Part shown: positions 18,597 to 25,684 of the stretch, one piece after another | Layout: every line of letters begins with the position of its first letter | How positions within the stretch are numbered: the stretch's first letter is position 1 | DNA from: Cyanobacteria bacterium FACHB-DQ100 | GTDB taxonomy: Bacteria; Cyanobacteriota; Cyanobacteriia; Leptolyngbyales; Leptolyngbyaceae | Length of the DNA stretch: 49,977 nt | Direction of reading: 5' to 3' | Assembly: GCA_014695195.1 (NCBI GenBank) | Contig: JACJNW010000015.1 | Span: 1-49,977, forward strand | Made by a program: the position numbers and the translations under genes | Notes under the pieces: model-generated | What the model saw: the letters and a program-made list of their open reading frames with translations, nothing else | Told to the model about the DNA's origin: nothing | Database searches by the model: none

Positions 18597-18824
18597 GTGT
18601 CTCATACGATCGTTACAAACACTTGTGAAGGGGTTGCGGATTGCGTCGATGCCTGTCCGGTTGCCTGCATTCATGAAGGTCCTGGAAAAAATACCAAAGG
18701 AACAGACTGGTACTGGATTGATTTTTCGACCTGTATCGACTGCGGCATCTGCTTGCAAGTCTGTCCAGTTGAAGGCGCGATCGTGCCTGAAGAGCGTCCC
18801 GATCTGCAATCTACGCCGAATTAA
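18597..18824 (+). CDS. Bacterial-type ferredoxin with two Fe-S cluster sites
   Basis: A 75-residue low-potential ferredoxin for electron transfer in the cytoplasm. The second site is a canonical CIDCGICLQVCP. The first site is CEGVADCVDACPVAC: Cys-x5-Cys-x3-CysPro-x3-Cys. This matches the cyanobacterial ferredoxin represented by Synechocystis ssr3184 as I recall it. The GTG at 18597 (MSHTIVTNTCEG) is the family start, preceded by an AGAGAAG stretch. A terminator follows at 18850-18875. The sequence does not settle whether the first cluster is [4Fe-4S] or [3Fe-4S]. Confidence 0.9.
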   Translation: MSHTIVTNTCEGVADCVDACPVACIHEGPGKNTKGTDWYWIDFSTCIDCGICLQVCPVEGAIVPEERPDLQSTPN

Positions 18825-18849
18825 TTTCTGGTGATCTAGGTTTTTGCTC

Positions 18850-18875
18850 AAAAGGGGACAGAGTTCCCCTTTTTT
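18850..18875 (+). terminator. Intrinsic terminator after ferredoxin gene
   Basis: AAAAGGGGA (18850-18858) pairs with TCCCCTTTT (18865-18873) around a 6-nt loop, and the descending arm merges into a T-run. Confidence 0.88.
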
Positions 18876-18930
18876 GTTGGCTTTATTTTGTTGTTAACAT
18901 GATTCCACGAATTCCAAGGAAGGATAAGTG

Positions 18931-20004
18931 ATGCTCGAATTGGCGACGACACTTCAGGGACAAACTATTCAAAATCGAGTGCGTGAAGTCGGAATTAATC
19001 CAAACCACTGGTATGCGGTGACTTGGGCAAAGGATCTCAAGCCCGGAAAGATTCTCCCGATTCGCATCTGGAATCAGTCGATCGCCCTGTACCGCGATTC
19101 CCAAAATCAAGTTCAAGCCGTCGAAAATGTCTGTCCGCATAAAGGTGTGGCGATGGACAAGGGCAAGGTGCAGGGCGATGCGATCGTTTGTGGCTATCAC
19201 GGGTGGGAATTTAACGGGCAGGGCGACTGTGTGGGCATTCCCTACTGGGGCGAAGGTCAAAAGCTCCCCTGTGCTCAAATGCGGAGCTACCCTGTGCAGG
19301 AAAGATACGGCTTGATTTGGCTGTTTCCGGGCGATCGTGCCTTTGCTCATTTAGCCTCGGTTCCAGAAATTCCCGAATACGATGATCCGAAGTGCTTTAT
19401 GGTGCCGATCGGGGCAGAGTTCAAAGCGCATTTTTCCATCTGTAACGAAAACACAATGGATGTGTTTCACGGTTATTTGCACCAGAATCTTCAAGGTTGG
19501 TTTGATCCGGTGCTGCTGAAACTGCGCGAGACCGATAAGGCTGTCACCGCAGAATATCAGGTGTCTTACAAAGGCATTTTGACCAAGTTTCTAGGGCTGA
19601 GCGAATCGGGCGGTGTCACCACAAAAATTATCTCCGTCGATTATCAGTATCCTAACTACATCAGCAAGCTCGAAGGTGTATCTGCTCTGTACCTAATGCG
19701 ATTACCGATTTCTGAAACAGAGAGTCGATCGTTTGCAATGTTATTTTTGCGATTACCGATTCCCGTTTGGTTGCTAAATGCGGTGCGTCGAGTATTGCAG
19801 CCTGTAGTCTTGCATTTACTTTTCTTGCCGTTCTTGCACCAGGATATTGAAATGATCGAAAGCGAACAAGAAAACTATCTCAGAAATCCGCAACGGCGCT
19901 ATGTCGAAGTCAATCCCGCGATTATTGCCGTTCAGCGTCTGATTGTGAAGCAGTACGATCGCTATCAGCAGACCCTTCAATCTTCTGAGATGATTTCCCG
20001 GTAG
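18931..20004 (+). CDS. Rieske-type aromatic ring-hydroxylating oxygenase
   Basis: A 357-residue Rieske non-haem iron oxygenase. The [2Fe-2S] ligands are in CPHKG (about residues 69-73) and CGYHGWEF (about 89-96). The mononuclear iron site is in NENTMDVFHGYLHQN, with two histidines. A hydrophobic stretch near the C-terminus (VLQPVVLHLLFLPFLH) suggests membrane association, as in the PaO/Lls1 group of chlorophyll-catabolic and related oxygenases. The substrate is unknown. AAGGA is suitably spaced from the ATG at 18931, and a GTG at 18928 is an overlapping alternative. The preceding ferredoxin, 106 bp upstream but beyond a terminator, could supply electrons, though this is only suggested by position. 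Confidence 0.87.
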   Translation: MLELATTLQGQTIQNRVREVGINPNHWYAVTWAKDLKPGKILPIRIWNQSIALYRDSQNQVQAVENVCPHKGVAMDKGKVQGDAIVCGYHGWEFNGQGDCVGIPYWGEGQKLPCAQMRSYPVQERYGLIWLFPGDRAFAHLASVPEIPEYDDPKCFMVPIGAEFKAHFSICNENTMDVFHGYLHQNLQGWFDPVLLKLRETDKAVTAEYQVSYKGILTKFLGLSESGGVTTKIISVDYQYPNYISKLEGVSALYLMRLPISETESRSFAMLFLRLPIPVWLLNAVRRVLQPVVLHLLFLPFLHQDIEMIESEQENYLRNPQRRYVEVNPAIIAVQRLIVKQYDRYQQTLQSSEMISR

Positions 20005-20168
20005 CGAATATTCTTTTTTCCTTACGAAGCGCGATGGGCTGCAAAAATTCTCCTACAGTGTCAAATGCTCCTCTAAACCGTGCTGTGACACAAACTCATC
20101 CCTAAGTGGGTTGCAGCAATTCAAGGGTCGTCGTACATCGATCGAGAAGACTACTATTCAGCAAACCT

Positions 20169-20690
20169 ATGAGACATCGATTGAATTTATCAAACTGGCG
20201 GCGCAGCGTTGTGGCGGTAATGCTTGCGATCGCCCTGTTCGTCACAGGCTGCCAAACTCAAGAACCCTCCCGATTTGCCGAAGCGCAAAAAGAAAGCACT
20301 AAACCGAAGGTGACGGCTGTTTCCAAAGAGGCAACTCAAGGTAGCCAATTTAACAAATACTTCCCCAAGCCCGGTGCAGGGTATGAGCGCGTTTACACCC
20401 AGGAGAAAAAAGGCTTCGCAGAAGCCAAATTGAAAAAAGACGGCAAAGACTTAGCCATGCTGTCCATTTCCGATACCTCTAGCCTGCCTGCTGCGGCTGC
20501 GAAGTATCAAAACACTACCGAGAAAATTAACGGCTTCCCTGCAATGACGATGGGCAATACCCAAACCGGAGTCTTAGTGGGTAAGTATCAAGTCAAAGTC
20601 TTATCGCGTGATCCCTCGTTTACCCAGGCAGAGCGCGAAAAGTGGATTTCAAAATTTGACCTCAGAGGCTTGTCGCAACTTAAGGGCTAG
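20169..20690 (+). CDS. Putative lipoprotein
   Basis: A 173-residue protein with a lipoprotein signal: a basic N-region (MRHRLNLSNWRR), a hydrophobic core, and a lipobox ending at Cys28 (FVTGC). Lipidation should anchor the mature protein in a membrane facing the periplasm. The mature part (about 145 residues, with YFPKPGAGYERVYTQEKKGF and a C-terminal WISKFDLRGL) has no family I can name. The frame is open from 20106, but only the ATG at 20169 places the signal peptide correctly. The next gene begins 41 bp downstream and may be cotranscribed. Confidence 0.75.
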   Translation: MRHRLNLSNWRRSVVAVMLAIALFVTGCQTQEPSRFAEAQKESTKPKVTAVSKEATQGSQFNKYFPKPGAGYERVYTQEKKGFAEAKLKKDGKDLAMLSISDTSSLPAAAAKYQNTTEKINGFPAMTMGNTQTGVLVGKYQVKVLSRDPSFTQAEREKWISKFDLRGLSQLKG

Positions 20691-20731
20691 GGCATTCAGC
20701 GAATACTGAACTACGAATCATAGGAATTTTC

Positions 20732-21619
20732 ATGAGTAAACCCATTTTTGAACTGGTGGATGAACTTCCCACCCGCGGCACAACCGTCAAGGCGCTTCAA
20801 ACCCTTGATTTTGTCGTGCCCGGACAGTGGCAAAATCTCACCGGATTCACCAACACGATTCGCACGGTTACAGGTGAAACCGACGAGAGCTTGATTCAAG
20901 CGATCGGAGAACGCGCCGTTTATCTCTACAACGACGAGTCTCAAGGCTATCAACGCGCCCTGTGGCTGTATCAGACCGTGGATAACGCCGCAGGCGCACT
21001 CGGAGCCGCTGCACTCGCAAACAAAGTCGGACAAGACATCTCGTTCCTGGGATTTCTCAAAAATCTCACTCCCAAGCCCGAAAAACTACAGAGCCTCGAT
21101 CTCTGCGTCAAGCTCGTCGTCGAACTTGTCGCTTTCTGCCAAATCAACGGCATCCCTGGCGATAGTATCGGTGACTTCCTGGCGGCACTCGGTGACTACA
21201 GCGGCGAATCCCTGATGCGGATGGCAGCCTTGGTGAGCTTTGACGGTTTAATCCCGCTCGGCGGCGATTTTATCCAGAAAGGCTTGTCTACGATTAGCCA
21301 AACTACCCCAGACGAACTCGAAAAGAACCAATCCTTCAAGAGCGTCAAGCCCTTGATCCCTGGCGGTGATTCTGCCGGACAGTTAAACTTTATCGGACAG
21401 AGTTTTGATTCGGTCAAAGGTTGGATGGGCGATTTTGTCTCCTCGCGCAATCTGACTCAGCAAACTTTGCTCGATCACGTTCGCGGCGCGATCGATATCA
21501 CCGCTGACAAGCTCGATTACGTCGGCGCATTTCTCGATGTGTCCGTCAAATACTACACCCACACGGGAACGCAAACTTTAGCGCGTCGTCTGATAGAGCG
21601 AGCAGTCGCAGAAATCTAG
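20732..21619 (+). CDS. Conserved protein of unknown function
   Basis: A 295-residue protein without signal peptide or long hydrophobic segments. It is predicted largely helical, with an alanine-rich stretch (AAGALGAAALANKVGQD), a central KLVVELVAFCQINGIPGDSIGDF and a C-terminal ARRLIERAVAEI. I recognise no catalytic motif or named domain. Position after the lipoprotein gene and before a strong terminator suggests a two-gene unit. Composition resembles the neighbouring genes, so there is no sign of recent transfer. Confidence 0.75.
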   Translation: MSKPIFELVDELPTRGTTVKALQTLDFVVPGQWQNLTGFTNTIRTVTGETDESLIQAIGERAVYLYNDESQGYQRALWLYQTVDNAAGALGAAALANKVGQDISFLGFLKNLTPKPEKLQSLDLCVKLVVELVAFCQINGIPGDSIGDFLAALGDYSGESLMRMAALVSFDGLIPLGGDFIQKGLSTISQTTPDELEKNQSFKSVKPLIPGGDSAGQLNFIGQSFDSVKGWMGDFVSSRNLTQQTLLDHVRGAIDITADKLDYVGAFLDVSVKYYTHTGTQTLARRLIERAVAEI

Positions 21620-21635
21620 GGACAGCAATCTGACG

Positions 21636-21677
21636 ATAAACAGCGATCTTACCCCTGGAACGATCGCTGTTTATTTC
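21636..21677 (+). terminator. Intrinsic terminator after 20732-21619 gene
   Basis: ATAAACAGCGATC (21636-21648) pairs perfectly with GATCGCTGTTTAT (21662-21674) around a 13-nt loop, followed by TTT. Confidence 0.85.
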
Positions 21678-21830
21678 GTTTGCTAAGAGTCCCTGATAAG
21701 CTGATATCACGCCTCATGTTTGAGACCGTCGATCGAACACGATGCGTTTGTGGGCGAAATTTCTCGTCTGCAAATATACTGTTGAGTCAGAAGCAAATCG
21801 CGAACGTCATGCAGGTGAGAGGAGTAAACT

Positions 21831-23117
21831 GTGCAAGTTGTTAAGGAATACGTGCGGCGTTGGTATGAGAGTGAACTCGACCCGGATGAGTATCTCTGTC
21901 ATCAACGCCAGGGGAATATGGTGGAGATTGAGGAGGCTGAAACCGGAGAGCGGCGCACCGTTCTGACTTTTTGCACAAACGATGTTCTGGGACTGACCCA
22001 AAACGAATCGGTGAAACAAGCCGCGATCGATGCAATTTTCCAATACGGCACCTCGAATAGCTCAACCTCGGTGCTCAGTGGTCGGATTGACTTGCATCGT
22101 CAGCTTGAAGACGAGATTGCTAGCTTTAAGCATTTACCCCATACCCAGCTATTTCTGAATGCGTGGATGGCGATGCAGGCGTTGATGGATGCCTTTTGTC
22201 ATTTGGCGATCCCCGTTTCTGGGTTTCAGCATACCCGCGAAACGTTGGTGATGACTGATGTGTTGAATCACGGTTGTATTGTGTCTGCTTTGGCTCACGC
22301 CGGAACGCGATCGGGAAAACTTTTCGGCTATAGTCCCAGAGTCCGCGTCAAGGCATACCGCCATTGCAATATGGAAGATCTAGCGCGGAAGCTGAAGCGC
22401 CATGCTCGTCCCGACGATCGCATTATGGTCGTGTCGGACGCGGTGTTCTCGATGGATGGTGACATTGCACCCTTGCCAGAGATGATCGAAATTTTGGCGA
22501 ATTATCCCGATAGTACGCTGCTGATGGATGAAGCTCATGCGACGGGCGCGATTGGTGCGACGGGGCGCGGGATTTACGAGCATTTCGGACTGAAGCCGCA
22601 AGATGCGATCGATCGCGGCGTTAATCCGCTGATTCTTTCGACGTTTGCGAAGTTTGGGGCATCGGTTGGCGCAGCGATTAGCACTCATGTTGCAGAGCTA
22701 AAGCCGTTGCTGAATTGTTCGCCGACCTCGATCGGGACTTGTTCGCTGGCACCGCCTTTGACCGCAGCAGCATTGCAGAGTTTCCGCACGGTGCAGGAGC
22801 AGCCAGAATTGGTGTCGCGCCTGCAAGATAGTACGCGATATTTGCGATCGCGTTTAGCGGCTCAGGGATTTGAAGCGATCGGGGAAACGAACGTTGTTCC
22901 GGTGCTGCTGCCGCCGGAGATGAATCCGAAGCTGTTTGCGCGAGAATTGCTGGAGTTGGGGATTTGGGTATCGCCGATCTGGTTTATTGCGAAACCGAGG
23001 ATTCGGATTACGGTGAACGCGCTGCATACTCGCGAGGAGATGGATTGCCTGGTCGCGGGTATGGTGAAGGTGCGGGAATTGATGTACAAGCAAGACACCG
23101 CCACGATTAGCGCGTGA
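21831..23117 (+). CDS. Alpha-oxoamine synthase family PLP enzyme (BioF/KBL/SPT-like), divergent
   Basis: A 428-residue fold-type I PLP enzyme of the family that condenses an amino acid with an acyl-CoA or acyl-ACP. Family landmarks are VSDAVFSMDGDIAPL, MDEAHATGAIG and a Schiff-base Lys in LSTFAKFGASVGAAIS. It is not a standard BioF: the usual NHASL-type segment reads LNHGCIVSALAHAG, and the glycine-rich segment after the Lys is altered. A sphingolipid-like, amino-ketone or secondary-metabolite substrate is possible. GTG at 21831 is preceded by GAGAGGAG. TATACT at 21775-21780 is a possible -10 box. No biotin genes adjoin. Confidence 0.82.
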   Translation: MQVVKEYVRRWYESELDPDEYLCHQRQGNMVEIEEAETGERRTVLTFCTNDVLGLTQNESVKQAAIDAIFQYGTSNSSTSVLSGRIDLHRQLEDEIASFKHLPHTQLFLNAWMAMQALMDAFCHLAIPVSGFQHTRETLVMTDVLNHGCIVSALAHAGTRSGKLFGYSPRVRVKAYRHCNMEDLARKLKRHARPDDRIMVVSDAVFSMDGDIAPLPEMIEILANYPDSTLLMDEAHATGAIGATGRGIYEHFGLKPQDAIDRGVNPLILSTFAKFGASVGAAISTHVAELKPLLNCSPTSIGTCSLAPPLTAAALQSFRTVQEQPELVSRLQDSTRYLRSRLAAQGFEAIGETNVVPVLLPPEMNPKLFARELLELGIWVSPIWFIAKPRIRITVNALHTREEMDCLVAGMVKVRELMYKQDTATISA

Positions 23118-23154
23118 TGCGTCGATCGCAAAATCGGTAGAAACGCGAATTGCA

Positions 23155-23194
23155 AACCCGGTAGAGACGTGATTAATCGCGTCTCTACCGGGTT
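23155..23194. repeat. Palindromic GTAGAGACG repeat
   Basis: AACCCGGTAGAGACG (23155-23169) and its exact complement (23180-23194) flank a 10-nt loop. A degenerate copy of one arm (CGGTAGAAACGCG, 23135-23147) lies 24 bp upstream. GTAGAGACG palindromes are widespread dispersed repeats in filamentous cyanobacteria. The hairpin also sits between converging genes and may end transcription. Confidence 0.75.
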
Positions 23195-23229
23195 GATTGT
23201 TGATCGGGATTATCGATCGCCCCCCCCAA

Positions 23230-24150
23230 TTAAACCGATGTCTTTTTCGTTCTTTCCAGCATCTTTTGAGCAACCTGCATCGCTGGCGTTTTCCCGTATT
23301 GCAACTTCAGATTCTGAATCGCACCATTCGCCGCTTTTACCACGCTCCCCGATGGACTCTGCAACGCTTTTTCTAAATACGGTAAAACCTTCTCCGATCG
23401 AATGCGTCCTAGCGCCTGCACTGCATACAGCCGAACCTTCAGATCAGAATCCAGCGTCAGTTTGCCAAGAACGGGAATCGCTTGCTCTACCTCACCTCGA
23501 ACCGCATGATGACGGACAATTTGACCGAGCGCAACTACAGCCGTTCCCCGCACAAGCGGTTCTGCATAAGTTGTGTACTGAACTAATTTCGAGATGTGCT
23601 TGAGATCCTTAGACTGTCCCCAAGCAAGCAGATCCTGAGTCAAGTCTTCAAGCTTGCCATCATTCGGACGCTTTGGATCATGGATCGTCGGTGGGACAAG
23701 CACGGAAACGACTTGCTCTCTCGGTTCGACTTCATCTTCTGGACGTTTTGAATCTTGAATGGTTGGTGGGAGAACGACTTCAACGACTTCACCTCTGGGT
23801 TCCGGGGCATCGTCGATCGGCGCTTCCGCCACCCTTTCCTCTACTTTTAGCGTTTCGGTGCTTTCTGCTTCTAGACTCAATTCTGCGATCGGTGCTTCTT
23901 CGGTGGGTTCTGGAGCCTCGTCAATTGTTTCTGCGATCGGTGCTGATACTTCAGCCGGAGTCGAGATTTCTTCGGCAACTGGGACGACGGGAATCGGTTC
24001 AGGGTCAATCTTCAGTTCTGGAATAGACTGAATTACCTGTCCGCTTGAGTCCTCGCGTCTTGTGGTGGATTTTTCATAGCGGGACACCCCGAAAATAACT
24101 CCCCCAATCAGTGCCACAAATGTTGCGATCGCGAGTAAACTTTGAGCCAT
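23230..24150 (-). CDS. Membrane-anchored HEAT-repeat protein with proline/glutamate-rich linker
   Basis: A 306-residue protein from the ATG at 24150 (AAGGA precedes it). A single transmembrane segment (about residues 3-22) is followed by a long acidic, proline-rich linker (about 40-155). The linker holds two near-identical blocks, each with a VVLPPTIQDSKRP-like sequence. The C-terminal ~130 residues are HEAT repeats (VRGTAVVALGQIVRHH; VRLYAVQALGRIRSEKVLPYL; VVKAANGAIQNLK). The layout suggests a scaffold holding a protein-binding HEAT domain off the membrane. It resembles PBS-lyase-type HEAT proteins, but no catalytic role is implied. Confidence 0.8.
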   Translation of the reverse strand: MAQSLLAIATFVALIGGVIFGVSRYEKSTTRREDSSGQVIQSIPELKIDPEPIPVVPVAEEISTPAEVSAPIAETIDEAPEPTEEAPIAELSLEAESTETLKVEERVAEAPIDDAPEPRGEVVEVVLPPTIQDSKRPEDEVEPREQVVSVLVPPTIHDPKRPNDGKLEDLTQDLLAWGQSKDLKHISKLVQYTTYAEPLVRGTAVVALGQIVRHHAVRGEVEQAIPVLGKLTLDSDLKVRLYAVQALGRIRSEKVLPYLEKALQSPSGSVVKAANGAIQNLKLQYGKTPAMQVAQKMLERTKKTSV

Positions 24151-24220
24151 ATCCTTACTTCCATGCAAATTCGGCTTTATTATTTTGTCTTAAGTACGCG
24201 AAGATGCTGGAATTGTTTAA

Positions 24221-24655
24221 ATGTCTCAATGGTTAGAACACTCCGCCCAAGTTGAAGTCGAGGCATCGATCGACAAAGTGTGGAGCCTTTGGTCAGATCT
24301 CGAACAGATGCCCAACTGGATGAACTGGATTACCTCGGTGAAAATTTCCGAAGATCAGCCCGATCTCTCGCGCTGGACGCTGAGTACAGGCGGACTTCAG
24401 TTTAGTTGGCAATCTCGCGTCACCAAGCAAATCCCCAACCAAATTATTCAGTGGGAATCAGTCAGTGGCTTGTCGAATCGCGGAGCAATCCGGTTTTACG
24501 ATCGCGGAGCCGAGGGCAGCATTGTTAGAATGACGCTCTCTTATGCTGTGCCCGATCTTTTGGCTCAGATCATGAACAACGCAATGGTCGATCGCTTTGT
24601 GCAGTCCAACATTCAAGCAGACCTGGATCGATTCCGCGATTATGCGCGAAGTTAA
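24221..24655 (+). CDS. SRPBCC (START-like) family protein
   Basis: A 144-residue single-domain protein of the SRPBCC / polyketide cyclase-like fold, which forms a deep hydrophobic ligand pocket. Typical features are the N-terminal VEVEASIDKVWSLWSDLEQMPNWMNWI and the long C-terminal helix (MVDRFVQSNIQADLDRFRDYA). Ligand and function are unknown; cyanobacterial relatives occur beside carotenoid genes, but no such gene adjoins here. Its stop codon overlaps that of the convergent LURP-like gene within TTAA. Confidence 0.83.
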   Translation: MSQWLEHSAQVEVEASIDKVWSLWSDLEQMPNWMNWITSVKISEDQPDLSRWTLSTGGLQFSWQSRVTKQIPNQIIQWESVSGLSNRGAIRFYDRGAEGSIVRMTLSYAVPDLLAQIMNNAMVDRFVQSNIQADLDRFRDYARS

Positions 24656-25236
24656 CCGCGATCGCGCTCTAACAAAATCATCATCATTAAGCTGAGCAAG
24701 ATTTGAGCCTGTTCGCGATCGTTCGTGCGATCGACTTGCTGAATCGTGAATTTGCGCGACCAAAACGTGGGGAGCTTGGATAGCTTGATCACCACAGTTC
24801 CATCAGGGCGGCTCACTAAATAAGTCGGATTAAACAGATATCCGGTGAAGAAGCTACCAAAGGGCAAATCGCCTAACAGCGAATCCATCACTTTCACCCA
24901 GGGATTCTCTTCCTGAATCGTAAACGCGACCGTCTCGCCATCAAAAATATCAAAGTGAGCTTTCCAGAGAGATTTCAATCCGCGCCGCTTGAGCGCTCCA
25001 ACGATCTTTCCGCTTGGGTCTGAGAAATTGTAGCGAGCGGAAAAATCGATGATGCGATCGGCTTTGATCGTAAACAGCTCTTGCGATCGATGGACATCCG
25101 CAAACACATTGATCACTTCTTTAAGCCTGAACAGCTTTTGCCGCACGTAGAAAACCGGATTGCCTCCAGCATCGGCGATCGTCATTTGCGGCGTGAGTGA
25201 CCAAAATTTGAAGGTCAGTTCTAAGGGGTACTGCAT
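24652..25236 (-). CDS. LURP-one-related / scramblase-like protein
   Basis: A 194-residue protein, taking the ATG at 25236 (MQYPLELTFKFWSLTPQM). It has the repeated beta-strand pattern of the LURP-one/Tubby-like fold: a block ending VFYVRQKLFRLKEVINVF, then FTIKADRII, then VAFTIQEENPWVKVMD. The C-terminal MMMILLERDRG is hydrophobic. This fold binds lipids or membranes in plants and animals, and the bacterial role is unknown. The frame is open to 25287, but the upstream extension is less family-like. It overlaps the end of the SRPBCC gene by 4 bp on the opposite strand. Confidence 0.72.
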   Translation of the reverse strand: MQYPLELTFKFWSLTPQMTIADAGGNPVFYVRQKLFRLKEVINVFADVHRSQELFTIKADRIIDFSARYNFSDPSGKIVGALKRRGLKSLWKAHFDIFDGETVAFTIQEENPWVKVMDSLLGDLPFGSFFTGYLFNPTYLVSRPDGTVVIKLSKLPTFWSRKFTIQQVDRTNDREQAQILLSLMMMILLERDRG

Positions 25237-25302
25237 GAATTTGAAGATTGAGAAAGCTGAATCATAGTATCCCCAATCCCCCACCATCGAGCATCGGCAA
25301 TC

Positions 25303-25542
25303 TCACCAGGTTGGATCAAAGAAGAGATTGATGGTCAGCGTCTCGCGTCCGGGGGGAACCGAAGCGAGACAGCTTCGCACCGTTTCCCCGTCATCGAGTT
25401 CCACTTCGCAGGCATGACACGATCCCATCAGACAGCCTGTGGGAATGGACACTCCCGCACGATCGGCAACTTGCAACAGGGGTTCGCCCACTTCAGCATC
25501 CACCGTCACATCATCCGGCAAAAAACGAATGCAAACACTCAT
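25303..25542 (-). CDS. Small plant-type [2Fe-2S] ferredoxin
   Basis: A 79-residue ferredoxin with the cluster ligands in GCLMGSCHACEVEL (Cys-x4-Cys-x2-Cys) and a fourth Cys in VRSCLASV. It is shorter than the ~98-residue photosynthetic PetF and lacks its usual C-terminus, so it belongs with the minor cyanobacterial ferredoxins of specialised function. It may be cotranscribed with the LURP-like gene (gap about 66 bp). The electron-transfer partner is unknown. Confidence 0.87.
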   Translation of the reverse strand: MSVCIRFLPDDVTVDAEVGEPLLQVADRAGVSIPTGCLMGSCHACEVELDDGETVRSCLASVPPGRETLTINLFFDPTW

Positions 25543-25647
25543 AACAAAATTCTAAAGAATGTCTAAACGCCAATGGCTTTCGAGGTTTTTGCCTCTACTG
25601 TATAAATCAAGGACAAACGGGTACGTTGCACCGAAAGGGTTAGGGAT

Positions 25648-25684
25648 AAAAGCGCATTCAGGCTATCTGGTGCGCTTGTTTTTT
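25648..25684. terminator. Hairpin after cobQ
   Basis: AAGCGCA (25650-25656) pairs with TGCGCTT (25671-25677), with CAG/CTG pairing inside the loop. T-runs occur on both sides: TTTT reading minus and TTTTTT reading plus. It most likely ends the cobQ transcript, whose stop is at 25683-25685. Confidence 0.6.
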
